From: Pseudomonas sp. UYIF39 | Lineage (GTDB): Bacteria; Pseudomonadota; Gammaproteobacteria; Pseudomonadales; Pseudomonadaceae | Assembly (NCBI RefSeq): GCF_029963765.1 | Contig: NZ_JALBYU010000031.1 | Coordinates: 1-64,000 of the forward strand | Reading direction: 5' to 3' | DNA: 64,000 nucleotides | In this document: positions 34,970 through 42,692 of the stretch, piece by piece | Position numbering within the stretch: position 1 is the first letter of the stretch | Layout: the number at the start of each line of letters is the position of its first letter | Translations under genes and position numbers: made by a program | The notes under the pieces: generated by a model | Databases searched by the model: none | Seen by the model: the letters and a program-made list of their open reading frames with translations, nothing else | What the model was told of the DNA's origin: nothing

Positions 34970-35030
34970 CACGATTTTCCGTGCTGCCAGATGGCCTGTT
35001 CTGGGCTGGAATTATGCATCGTGTTCATCG

Positions 35031-35067
35031 CAGGCAAGCCAGCTCCCACAAGGGCGCGGCTTGCCTG
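35031..35067. repeat. Single REP-like palindrome
   Basis: CAGGCAAGCC and GGCTTGCCTG form perfect 10-bp arms around 17 bp containing AGCTCCCACAAGGG, which resembles the GCTCCCAC core of the local REPs. It lies between the paralogue gene and yhfG and may separate their transcripts. Confidence 0.65.
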
Positions 35068-35080
35068 CTGGTGCTCAACG

Positions 35081-35377
35081 TCAGGTTGGTGCTTTCCAGC
35101 CCATCATGCGTTGTTGGGCGACTTTCAGTAGGTCGCAGCCGTCCTGAGTCAACAGGTAGAGGGCGTGGGTGATATGCGGGATGTCTTCAACGTCACCGTT
35201 TTTGAAGCATTGGCAATGTAGGGTTTTGAGTAGGTCGCCGGAGGCTCGGATGCGCTGGAGCGCGGCTTCGAGGATGTCCTGGGGGTTGGCCTCTGTGTCG
35301 ATGATCAGGGGCGGGGAATCGGTGAGGTTGGTTTGGAGGGGGCGGTAGCGATCGGGGAACGGGTTCAATTTATTCAT
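35081..35377 (-). CDS. Small protein, paralogue of the 36990-37253 product
   Basis: A 98-residue protein of unknown function. Nearly its whole length aligns with the product of 36990-37253: DRYRPL, IDT, LLxTL.C.CFK, DVxDIPHI, ALYLLTQDGC and the VAxQR end are all shared. The amphipathic helices and CFK...C positions suggest a small helical protein of the DUF3077-like type common in Pseudomonas, although I am not sure of that family. The start MNKLNPFP at 35377 lies just after the stop of the 35379-35744 frame. Confidence 0.75.
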   Translation of the reverse strand: MNKLNPFPDRYRPLQTNLTDSPPLIIDTEANPQDILEAALQRIRASGDLLKTLHCQCFKNGDVEDIPHITHALYLLTQDGCDLLKVAQQRMMGWKAPT

Positions 35378-35378
35378 T

Positions 35379-35744
35379 TTATGTATTCTCAAATGCATCA
35401 GATGAAACCACTACCATCGTGACCAAGCGATGGAGGCGGACTGTGTTCGGGTTGGTCAGCCGGAGGAATACATAAGACCGGCACGCCATAAGGCGTCCCA
35501 AACACAGCCACCATATAGCGTGCAGACACTTGAGGTGCCGGCAGCATACAACGGACGCGTTTATGTATTCCATCGAGTGACCAAGCCCGAGTCGCTGATT
35601 TGGCAGCGCCAGCCCGACTATAGGTGTGAGCAGCCGGGTGGCGATAGACGACAAAGAGTCCCCGCTTGTAGGATCGGGCCGAACCTTGGCTAGGTCGTTT
35701 CTATAGGAATTTTCGCGACAAAATTTCTCCTGCTTTTTCGCCAT
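35379..35744 (-). CDS. Possible small protein behind the hydrolase gene
   Basis: A 121-codon frame starting MAKKQEKFCRENSYRND, with the hydrolase stop and an AGGTGG ribosome site just upstream (16 bp gap), and ending two bases before the next gene start. The packing fits an operon and, if the hydrolase is an effector, an immunity-gene position. But the composition is odd (Cys- and Trp-rich CCRHLKCLHAIWWLCLGRL), and a second frame on the same strand is also open from about 35700 to 35398. Either frame could be the original one, so this may be a damaged gene. Confidence 0.4.
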   Translation of the reverse strand: MAKKQEKFCRENSYRNDLAKVRPDPTSGDSLSSIATRLLTPIVGLALPNQRLGLGHSMEYINASVVCCRHLKCLHAIWWLCLGRLMACRSYVFLRLTNPNTVRLHRLVTMVVVSSDAFENT

Positions 35745-35760
35745 CCCACGCCCCACCACC

Positions 35761-36888
35761 TCAACGAATATGCTGATACGCCGCCACATCCAGCAGGCTA
35801 GTGGTCAACCCCGTCGCCGGCGCATAGATCGTGCCTTTCACCGCCGAGAACCTGACCCCATTACTACCCAGCGAAACGTAGCGCTCGCCCTGGTCCAGCT
35901 CGGTGAAGTAGGTGTACGAGCACTTTTCCATCGCTTTGTATTTCGCGGCGGCGCTGACCATGGTGTTGTGGTGGTTCTGCAGGTCGGCGGGGGTCAGGTT
36001 GAGGGTTTTGTTTAGCGGCACACCCCAGCGCTTGAGGCACACTTCGGCAAAGTGGCGGACGATCAGGCCGGGCTCGGCCAGCGCTTTAGGGCCGCTGACA
36101 CCATCTGCGGCGGCGTTGCCAACCAGCGTGCCATGGCGGCCGGGCATGGGATAAATGTGGGTTCGGGTGCCGGTGGCCGTTTGCGGGATGACACAGCTGA
36201 AGCCTTTGGAGCGCTCGTCTCGGGCGTAGAAGCCGACGTATTCTTTTACGTTGGCATTCAGTTTTACTTTGTCTTCCTGGAAGTTGCCGATGCCCGGTAC
36301 CGGATCAAGCGCAAAGATATTCACCGGGATGTTTTTCAGTGCACTGTCCTTGAACATGGCATTGGCCAGCATATGGCAACTAATGCCGCCGCGGCTCCAG
36401 CCTATCAAGTTGACCTTGGTTGGAATAACGCCGTCCTTGCGAAATGTTTTAATGATTTGTTCTTGCAACTTCTGCTGGGTCACACTACGGTCGCCGTAGT
36501 TATATTTACGCCACAGCCAGGAGCCTTCGACGATCACGTCTTCGATGGGAATACCTGCAGCCTTCAGGCGGTTGTATTCGGTCTCGGTCAGTTTTTCACG
36601 CTGCCAGTCACACTGTCCTTTGATGATGTTGATGGCGTGCTTTACGTTCTCTTCCCAACCCTTGCCGAACAATGTTCCGCTGAGGCCATAGTCCTTGGAT
36701 TGGGTAAACAGTTCATCAGCTTGCAGGTTGCTGGTGCCCGGACCATCGATCACGATCCATTCAGCGAACTCCCGGCCGGCATGATGGGAGGCCAGCGTCG
36801 AAACCAATTCACCGTTCCAGTAAGTTGGGTTTTGGTTGTCAAATTTGGTCGAGCCGGTACCGCAAAAGAAAATAGTTAATGTAGTCAT
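35761..36888 (-). CDS. Alpha/beta-hydrolase, Tle1/DUF2235-like candidate lipase
   Basis: A 375-residue protein without a signal peptide. It begins MTTLTIFFCGTGSTKFDNQN, like the FFDGTGN start of DUF2235/Tle1 proteins. The nucleophile elbow is GWSRGG with S165, with D195 (FALDPVPG) and H252 (PMPGRHGTL) as plausible triad partners. Known family: Tle1 phospholipases are type VI secretion effectors with the GFSRGA motif. No VgrG, PAAR or Hcp gene is in the window, so an effector role is inference. Its AT-richer DNA and flanking paralogue genes suggest acquisition. Confidence 0.6.
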   Translation of the reverse strand: MTTLTIFFCGTGSTKFDNQNPTYWNGELVSTLASHHAGREFAEWIVIDGPGTSNLQADELFTQSKDYGLSGTLFGKGWEENVKHAINIIKGQCDWQREKLTETEYNRLKAAGIPIEDVIVEGSWLWRKYNYGDRSVTQQKLQEQIIKTFRKDGVIPTKVNLIGWSRGGISCHMLANAMFKDSALKNIPVNIFALDPVPGIGNFQEDKVKLNANVKEYVGFYARDERSKGFSCVIPQTATGTRTHIYPMPGRHGTLVGNAAADGVSGPKALAEPGLIVRHFAEVCLKRWGVPLNKTLNLTPADLQNHHNTMVSAAAKYKAMEKCSYTYFTELDQGERYVSLGSNGVRFSAVKGTIYAPATGLTTSLLDVAAYQHIR

Positions 36889-36989
36889 TGTTGTGCTCTT
36901 GTTTGATTTAAGAGCTTGCAGACTAGTTTGAGTTGTTTTAATAATGAAGCGGTTAGTTGTTGCCGGGTTTGTAGCGTTAGTTTTAAGTT

Positions 36990-37253
36990 CTAGTGTTCTA
37001 TTCTTTGTTTGGCAACTTCTAGAAGCTCGCAGCCATCCTGCGTTAATAAATAAAGCGCATTCACTATATGAGGGATGTCTTTAACATCAGCCTGTTTGAA
37101 GCACAGGCAATAAAGCGTTTCAAGTAAATCGCTGGCTGCGCGCAGGCGTTGGTGCGCTGCGTCGAGGACGGCACCCGTGCTGGCCGCGGTGTCGATGACG
37201 AGGACGGGCGTTTCGCTGTAGCTGGTTTTGAGTGGGCGATAGCGGTCTTGCAT
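36990..37253 (-). CDS. Small protein, paralogue of the 35081-35377 product
   Basis: An 87-residue protein starting MQDRYRPLKTSYSETPV. It shares most positions with the product of 35081-35377, including DIPHIVNALYLLTQDGCELLEVAKQR against DIPHITHALYLLTQDGCDLLKVAQQR. No membrane segment or signal. It is transcribed towards the hydrolase gene, 101 bp upstream of it, and may be the first gene of the unit. Its leader holds a hairpin at 37313-37351. Function unknown. Confidence 0.75.
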   Translation of the reverse strand: MQDRYRPLKTSYSETPVLVIDTAASTGAVLDAAHQRLRAASDLLETLYCLCFKQADVKDIPHIVNALYLLTQDGCELLEVAKQRIEH

Positions 37254-37561
37254 TTAGGTCAGTCCTGTAGGAAGTCGGGCAGTCTCGCCGGCAGGTCGAC
37301 ACCCTGTTTTCAGCCGCGCTGCAAACTATGAAGGTGGCGACGCAGCGCGGCAATACGGCAGCAATGGACAGGTCTTGTAGGGGTTTTACCTGCCTTTTCG
37401 GACCGAACCTACGCGTTTCCCGAGGTTTTTTACGCCTAAATCCTTAGACGGCAAATTTCCTACGGGTTTGTCAGGCGTAATGCATCAAACCTCTGTATGG
37501 TGCGCGCCAGAATCAGTAGGACGTTTCGAAACGTCCGTCCAACGCTTAAAGGGAATTAGGT
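37254..37561. promoter_or_regulatory. Divergent intergenic region with a leader hairpin
   Basis: This 308-bp gap serves the leftward 36990 gene and the rightward 37562 gene. A perfect inverted repeat GCCGCGCTGC (37313-37322) / GCAGCGCGGC (37342-37351) with a 19-bp loop lies about 60 bp upstream of the 36990-37253 start, possibly in its leader. The dyad ACGTTTCGAAACGT lies at about 37521-37534, close to the 37562 start. No protein gene is supported. Confidence 0.5.
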
Positions 37562-38065
37562 ATGAAATGGCTACGTACGGCCTCGATTTTGTTGCTGTGG
37601 GCCGGGATTTGTCGCGCAGCAGGTGCTGATGACGCCGGTAACTCGATGGCCCTGGCCAATATGGATCGCACCGGTTGGCCGGATGCGCTGACCAGTCAGG
37701 TGAGCATGGACACCGCTTTGCGCGCTGAAGTGCTGATGTTCGGCAAGGCATTGCTGGCCAGCGAAGCGCTGGACGAACAGAGCCTGAAACAACGACTGGG
37801 CGTGCAGGATGTGAAGCTCAAATCGGTCAGGCAAGTGCGTGAAGGGCTGTGGGACCGGCTACTGATCACCTACCGCAGCGCCAGCCAGAACTGCGACGGC
37901 GAACCCTTCTGCCCCCGCGCGCGAAGCGTCGCTGATTTGCGTCAGTTGGCAGCGGCGTTCACCGGCGAAATCAGCCCGGCCCATGCGGCATGGGCGAGCA
38001 AGAGCCGGGTGTTTCATGAGCAGGCGTTGAATGAGCAACTGCGAGTGGCGGTGTTGGTGCCATAG
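37562..38065 (+). CDS. Secreted protein of unknown function
   Basis: A 167-residue protein with a signal peptide (1-20, MKWLRTASILLLWAGICRAA). The mature part is predicted helical, with a segment LLITYRSASQNCDGEPFCPRARSV containing two cysteines that may form a disulfide. I recognise no family. It ends about 130 bp before recQ, in the same direction. An AAGGGAATT site precedes the ATG. Confidence 0.7.
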   Translation: MKWLRTASILLLWAGICRAAGADDAGNSMALANMDRTGWPDALTSQVSMDTALRAEVLMFGKALLASEALDEQSLKQRLGVQDVKLKSVRQVREGLWDRLLITYRSASQNCDGEPFCPRARSVADLRQLAAAFTGEISPAHAAWASKSRVFHEQALNEQLRVAVLVP

Positions 38066-38194
38066 CCTCATCGTCTGCTGACGATCGTTCGAAGCTGTAT
38101 CATCCCGTATCGTTTTGGTCCCCGACCTTTTCTCGACTCGCTGCATTTGCCGGCTAGGCTTTGGGCTTCGCAGCGGTCAACGGAGTGACAGCTT

Positions 38195-40129
38195 ATGCAC
38201 AACACCCTGGAACAGGTTTTCGGTTACCCACAGTTTCGGCCCGGCCAGGAAGCGGCGGTCAGCGCGGTGTTGGCTGGGCGCTCGGCGGCGGCGATTTTCC
38301 CCACCGGCTCGGGCAAGTCCCTTTGTTATCAATTGCCGGCCTTGCTGCTACCGCACCTGACGCTGGTGGTCTCGCCGCTGTTGGCGTTGATGCAGGATCA
38401 ACTGGCGTTCCTGCAGCGCCACGGTATTGCGGCGGGCAGTATCGATTCGGCCCAAAGCCGCGATGACGCCAGCGACGTGATGGCTCGGGCCAAGTCTGGC
38501 GAACTGAAGATTTTGATGATCTCTGTGGAGCGCCTGAAGAACGAGCGTTTCCGCAATTTCTTGCAGCAGGTGCCGATCTCGCTGTTGGTGGTGGATGAGG
38601 CGCACTGTATTTCCGAGTGGGGCCACAACTTTCGCCCCGACTACCTCAAACTCCCCGACTATCAGCGCCAGTTCAACATCCCTCAGGCGCTGCTGCTGAC
38701 CGCCACCGCGACACCCAAGGTGATCGCTGACATGGAGGCCAAGTTCGCCATCGCCCCCGAAGACGTGGTAACCACCGGTTTCTATCGGCCGAACCTCAAT
38801 CTGCTAGTGGAACCGGTGCGCGGTCAGGACAAGCGCCGACGCCTTGTCGAATGGATGAGCCAGCGTCCCGACCAGCCGAGCATTGTCTACGTCACCCTGC
38901 AGAAAACCGCCGAGCACATTGCCCAACATCTGTCCCGCAACGGCATTCAGGCGCAGGCCTATCACGCCGGTCTGCCTCACGAACAACGCGAAGCAATTCA
39001 GCGCCGGTTCATGGGCGGGCAGTCTAATTGCATCGTTGCCACCATCGCGTTCGGCATGGGCATCGACAAGAGCGACATCCGCAACGTGGTGCATTTCGAC
39101 CTGCCCAAATCCATCGAAAACTACAGCCAGGAAATCGGCCGCGCCGGGCGTGACGGGCAGCCGTCCGACTGTCTGGTATTGGCCAACCGCGACAGCCTCA
39201 ATGTGCTGGAAAACTTCGTCTACGGTGATACGCCGGAGCTGGACGGCATCCGCTATGTGCTCGACGAGTTGCAAGCCGCCGCGCCCGAGGGGCAGTGGGA
39301 GTTTCTGTTGGGGCCGTTGGCGGACCAAAGCAACATCCGCCAATTGCCGCTCAAGACCTTGCTGGTGCAGTTGGAGCTGCGCGGAATCATTGCGCCGCGT
39401 TACGCCTATTACGCCGAATACCGCTTCAAGTACTTGCAGGAACCCGAGGCTTTGCTGGCCCGCTTCGAGGGTGAGCGCAAGGACTTCGTCGCGGCGATCA
39501 TCCAGACCTCGAACCGCGCACGGACCTGGGCCACGGTGAATTTCGATGCGCTGTATGAGCAGCATCAGGCCGAGCGTAATCGCGTGGTGAAGGCGCTGGA
39601 TTATTTCCAGGAAAAGGGCTGGGTCGAGCTCGAAAGCAAGCAAATGACCGAGGTCTACAGCCTGCTGCAAACGGACTTCAACAGCCAGGCCCTGAGCGCC
39701 GAGCTACACGCCTACTTCACCCGGCACGAGCGCACCGAGATCGCGCGGATTCACGCCATGCTGGATCTGTTTGCCACAGACCATTGCCTGGGTTATCGCC
39801 TGGCCGAGTACTTCGGCGATGAAAATGCGCCGCAGCAGTGCGGGCATTGTTCGGTGTGTCACGGGGAAGTGGCGCGACTGCCGGCGCCACCGGAATTACC
39901 GGCGCTTGTGGATAAAAACTTCGAGGCGTTGTGCGCTGATTTTATCCACAGGCATGAGCAGCACACCGGCAACGCTCCGTCGGCGGAACGCGTGACGCGG
40001 TTTTTGTGCGGGATCAGCGTGCCGCTGTTCACCAAGCTCAAGGCACGGTCGATTCCGGGGTTCGCGGCGCTGGAGGATTATCCGTATGCCGAAGTCCGGA
40101 CGTGGGCCGAGGCGCATTTGCCGGCGTAG
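38195..40129 (+). CDS. RecQ-family DNA helicase (paralogue without HRDC)
   Basis: A 644-residue 3'-5' DNA helicase. Superfamily 2 motifs are clear: motif I FPTGSGKSLCYQLP, II VVDEAHCISEWGHNFRPDY, III LLTATATP, V IAFGMGIDKSDIRNVVHFDLP and VI QEIGRAGRDGQPSDC. A RecQ zinc site is indicated by ATDHCLGYRL and QCGHCSVC. The end (about 560-644) does not look like an HRDC domain. This suggests a RecQ paralogue next to a separate canonical recQ elsewhere, so the recQ symbol is withheld. Confidence 0.9.
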   Translation: MHNTLEQVFGYPQFRPGQEAAVSAVLAGRSAAAIFPTGSGKSLCYQLPALLLPHLTLVVSPLLALMQDQLAFLQRHGIAAGSIDSAQSRDDASDVMARAKSGELKILMISVERLKNERFRNFLQQVPISLLVVDEAHCISEWGHNFRPDYLKLPDYQRQFNIPQALLLTATATPKVIADMEAKFAIAPEDVVTTGFYRPNLNLLVEPVRGQDKRRRLVEWMSQRPDQPSIVYVTLQKTAEHIAQHLSRNGIQAQAYHAGLPHEQREAIQRRFMGGQSNCIVATIAFGMGIDKSDIRNVVHFDLPKSIENYSQEIGRAGRDGQPSDCLVLANRDSLNVLENFVYGDTPELDGIRYVLDELQAAAPEGQWEFLLGPLADQSNIRQLPLKTLLVQLELRGIIAPRYAYYAEYRFKYLQEPEALLARFEGERKDFVAAIIQTSNRARTWATVNFDALYEQHQAERNRVVKALDYFQEKGWVELESKQMTEVYSLLQTDFNSQALSAELHAYFTRHERTEIARIHAMLDLFATDHCLGYRLAEYFGDENAPQQCGHCSVCHGEVARLPAPPELPALVDKNFEALCADFIHRHEQHTGNAPSAERVTRFLCGISVPLFTKLKARSIPGFAALEDYPYAEVRTWAEAHLPA

Positions 40130-40231
40130 ATCCATCCGCTGAATGTTGCTCATCACAGGAATAAATTTCAAAAATACGCGGTGGCTGACTATGGTGAGGA
40201 CTGTCTTTGGATCGCCAACAAGAGAACAACT

Positions 40232-41458
40232 ATGAGCCAGACACCGTTCAATATTCAGCGCGCCGCCGTCATTGGCGCAGGCACCATGGGCCGTGGCATT
40301 GTCATGTGTCTGGCCAACGCCGGCGTCCAGGTGCAGTGGGTCGATAACAATCCACAGATGCTTGAACAGGCGCTGGCTACCGTGGCGGACACCTACGCCC
40401 ACAACGTGCGTCAGGGACGGATCGATCAGGCCGAAGCGGACGCACGCATAGCACGGGTAACGGCGGCTGCTGACTACGCGGCGATCTGCGATGTCGATCT
40501 GGTGATCGAAGCGGTGTACGAAAACCTCGAACTCAAGCAGAAAATATTTCGTGAACTGGACGGTCTGCTCAAACCTGAAGCGATTCTGGCCAGCAATACC
40601 TCGGCGCTGGATATCGACGCCATCGCCGCGACCACTCGCCGTCCGCAACAGGTCCTGGGCCTGCACTTCTTCAGCCCGGCGCACATCATGAAACTGCTGG
40701 AAATCGTTCGCGGTGCCCAGACTTTGCCGGTGGTGCTTGAGGCTGCTCTGGCACTGGGCAAGCGCATGGGGAAGGTCAGTGTGGTGTCGGGCAACTGCCA
40801 TGGTTTCATCGGCAACCGCATGCTGCATCCGTATGTGCTCGAAGCGCGCAAGATGCTGCTCGAAGGCGCTTATCCCTATCAGGTCGATGCGGTACTGCAA
40901 GGTTTTGGCTTTGCCATGGGGCCGTTCCGCATGTACGACGTGGTCGGCATCGATCTGGAGTGGCGTGCCCGGCAGTTGGCCGGCATAGGGCAAGATGCGC
41001 CTGAGGTTCAGATAGACAATCGTCTGTGCGAATTGGGTCGTTTCGGCCAGAAAAGTGGCAATGGGTATTATCACTATGAGCCGGGCAGTCGCCAGGCTGA
41101 GCACGATGTTGAAGTCGATGCGCTGGTGTTGAAGGTCGGCGAAGGCCTGGGCTTCCAGCGTCGCGAGATCGGGCCTGAGGAGATTCTGGAGCGCTGCTTG
41201 CTGGCACTGGTCAACGAGGGTGCGAAGATTCTTCAGGAAGGGATTGCCGAATCGGCGCACGACATCGATCTGGTGTACCTCAATGGCTACGGCTTCCCGG
41301 CGGACAAGGGTGGGCCGATGGCCTGGGCGGATCAGCAAGGGTTGGCGGATATTCACCAGCGGTTGATAGCGCTTGAGACACGCCAAGGTGATCACTGGAA
41401 GCCGGCGCGCTTGATTGGCGAGTTGGAGGCGATGGGTAAAGGGTTTGCGGACCGGTAA
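40232..41458 (+). CDS. 3-hydroxyacyl-CoA dehydrogenase
   Basis: A 408-residue NAD-dependent dehydrogenase of the FadB/PaaH type. The Rossmann motif AAVIGAGTMGRGIVMCLANAG is at about 9-29, with DLVIEAVYENLELKQ, SNTSALDIDAIA and GLHFFSPAHIMKLLEIV. Two 3HCDH C-terminal domains follow, the second containing YLNGYGFPADKGGPMAWAD. The start MSQTPFNIQRA at 40232 fits; codons from 40181 do not. A YbgC-like thioesterase lies 30 bp downstream, so both likely act on the same CoA thioesters. Confidence 0.88.
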   Translation: MSQTPFNIQRAAVIGAGTMGRGIVMCLANAGVQVQWVDNNPQMLEQALATVADTYAHNVRQGRIDQAEADARIARVTAAADYAAICDVDLVIEAVYENLELKQKIFRELDGLLKPEAILASNTSALDIDAIAATTRRPQQVLGLHFFSPAHIMKLLEIVRGAQTLPVVLEAALALGKRMGKVSVVSGNCHGFIGNRMLHPYVLEARKMLLEGAYPYQVDAVLQGFGFAMGPFRMYDVVGIDLEWRARQLAGIGQDAPEVQIDNRLCELGRFGQKSGNGYYHYEPGSRQAEHDVEVDALVLKVGEGLGFQRREIGPEEILERCLLALVNEGAKILQEGIAESAHDIDLVYLNGYGFPADKGGPMAWADQQGLADIHQRLIALETRQGDHWKPARLIGELEAMGKGFADR

Positions 41459-41488
41459 ACTTCATCCACTTCGAGACGAGAACTGCGC

Positions 41489-41908
41489 ATGAATCAACGC
41501 ACCGACTACCCCCACTTCCAACCCATCACCACCCGCTGGCACGACAACGACGCCTATGGTCACGTCAACAACGTCACCTACTACAGCTTCTTCGACACGG
41601 CAGTGAACACCTACCTGATCGAAGTCGGCGGTCTGGATATCCATGACGGCGAAGTGGTGGGCTTTGTGGTGAGTTCGGCCTGCGATTACTTCGCTTCCAT
41701 TGCCTTCCCTGACCGGATAGAAATCGGTTTGCGGGTGGGCAAGTTGGGCAGCAGTTCGGTGCAATACGAACTGGCGGTGTTCAAGGCCGGGGAAGACGAA
41801 GCCTGCGCAGCGGGGCGGTTCGTGCATGTGTTTGTGGATCGGGCCACTAATCAGCCGGTGGCGATTCCTGCCGGGTTGCGCGGGGCGCTGCAGCGGTTAG
41901 TGGTTTGA
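41489..41908 (+). CDS. 4-hydroxybenzoyl-CoA-type thioesterase
   Basis: A 139-residue single-hotdog thioesterase. The active-site block RWHDNDAYGHVNNVTYYSFFDTAV (about 17-40) has the catalytic aspartate (D-x-Y-GHVNN) of the YbgC/4HBT group. It follows the dehydrogenase by 30 bp and is closed by a terminator. The physiological acyl-CoA is unknown. Confidence 0.88.
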   Translation: MNQRTDYPHFQPITTRWHDNDAYGHVNNVTYYSFFDTAVNTYLIEVGGLDIHDGEVVGFVVSSACDYFASIAFPDRIEIGLRVGKLGSSSVQYELAVFKAGEDEACAAGRFVHVFVDRATNQPVAIPAGLRGALQRLVV

Positions 41909-41913
41909 CGGGC

Positions 41914-41948
41914 AAAAAAAAATCGCAGCCCGAGGGCTGCGATCTTTT
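41914..41948 (+). terminator. Bidirectional terminator
   Basis: A run of nine A residues, then ATCGCAGCCC, GA, GGGCTGCGAT and CTTTT: a perfect 10-bp stem lying between the converging thioesterase and glycine-zipper genes. The A-run makes it usable on both strands. Its ATCGCAGCC core resembles the REP type at 21186, so it may be REP-derived. Confidence 0.85.
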
Positions 41949-41979
41949 CGATCTACCGGTTAACGAGGCGATTCAAGCC

Positions 41980-42471
41980 TCAGTCGCGATAGCGATGGTG
42001 ATGCTTGCGGTGGCCATAGGCATGACCGCGCCCCGGATGGCCGTCACGGTAGTAGCGACGATCATCATCATGGTCACCACGATAGGAACGACGATCATCA
42101 TTATCGTCATTGCTACTGTTGCCCATGTAGTTACCCAGCGCGCCACCGGCGCCGCCGCCTGCTGCGGAGCCGATCAGGCTGCCGGAGGTGCCGCCCATGC
42201 TGCGGCCGACCACGTTACCGCCTGCTGCGCCCAACGCACCGCCAATGGCGGCTTGGCCACGGCTGTGTCTGTCTGCGCCAACGGCGCTACCACCCGCGCC
42301 ACCCAGGGCCGCGCCGATGGTGGAACCTGTATTGCCGCCTAGTGACTGACCGACGACTGAGCCCAGAACCCCGCCCAATGCGCCGCCCACACCTGCTTCA
42401 GCGGTGCCGCCAGCAGAAGCGATGCCACTAGTCAGGCTAAGGGACAACAAGAGAATCGAGGAGAACTTCAT
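41980..42471 (-). CDS. Glycine-zipper protein
   Basis: A 163-residue protein with a signal peptide (1-20, ending IASA), followed by a Gly-rich core of G-x3-G repeats (about 21-115: GGALGGVLGSVVGQSLGG, GSTIGAALGGAGGSAVG and so on) and a hydrophilic tail rich in Asp, Arg, His and Tyr. Such glycine-zipper proteins sit in or near the envelope; the precise role is unknown. The alternating Arg/Tyr/His tail (DDDRRYYRDGHPGRGHAYGH) is unusual. Confidence 0.8.
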   Translation of the reverse strand: MKFSSILLLSLSLTSGIASAGGTAEAGVGGALGGVLGSVVGQSLGGNTGSTIGAALGGAGGSAVGADRHSRGQAAIGGALGAAGGNVVGRSMGGTSGSLIGSAAGGGAGGALGNYMGNSSNDDNDDRRSYRGDHDDDRRYYRDGHPGRGHAYGHRKHHHRYRD

Positions 42472-42564
42472 AGAGGAACCTCAAGGGGATGACGGCGCGA
42501 TCCTGAGGCTGTGTCATGGTTGTGACAATCGAAATCCGACGAGTAACACGACTTGAGCACATTT

Positions 42565-42571
42565 CTATAAG
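42565..42571 (+). promoter_or_regulatory. RpoS-like -10 element before an orphan terminator
   Basis: CTATAAG has the C-TATA form favoured by sigma-S promoters. It is on the plus strand, about 90 bp before an intrinsic terminator on the same strand, with no plus-strand gene in between. A weak TTGAGC lies too close to be a -35 box. Confidence 0.3.
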
Positions 42572-42577
42572 TTACTG

Positions 42578-42659
42578 TTTTTTAGCCGGAACTTAAGTGT
42601 TTTTCGCCGGTCTTTACCTACTTCGGATAGGCCGTTTTCATGCAAAACGGCCTTTTTTG
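42578..42659 (+). ncRNA. Candidate small RNA between two leftward genes
   Basis: A plus-strand stretch with a possible hairpin (CCGGAA ... CGCCGG, about 42595-42620) and an intrinsic terminator AGGCCGTTTTCATGCAAAAC followed by GGCCTTTTTTG (42629-42659). Both flanking genes read leftwards, so this plus-strand terminator has no protein gene to serve. With the promoter-like element at 42565 it would give an RNA of about 80 nt. This is inference from signals only. Confidence 0.35.
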
Positions 42660-42692
42660 TGGGCGAAAGGAAAGTGTACGCAATGATCAGGG

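Noticed and set aside
35430..35693. 87-codon plus-strand frame
   Set aside because: Lies antisense in the ambiguous 35379-35744 region, with no ribosome site or family match.
37120..37353. 77-codon minus-strand frame over the small paralogue leader
   Set aside because: It mostly overlaps the 36990-37253 gene in another frame, and its upstream part is the leader with the hairpin; no coding support.
39896..41395. 499-codon minus-strand open frame
   Set aside because: Runs antisense across recQ-type and hydroxyacyl-CoA dehydrogenase genes, both with clear motifs.
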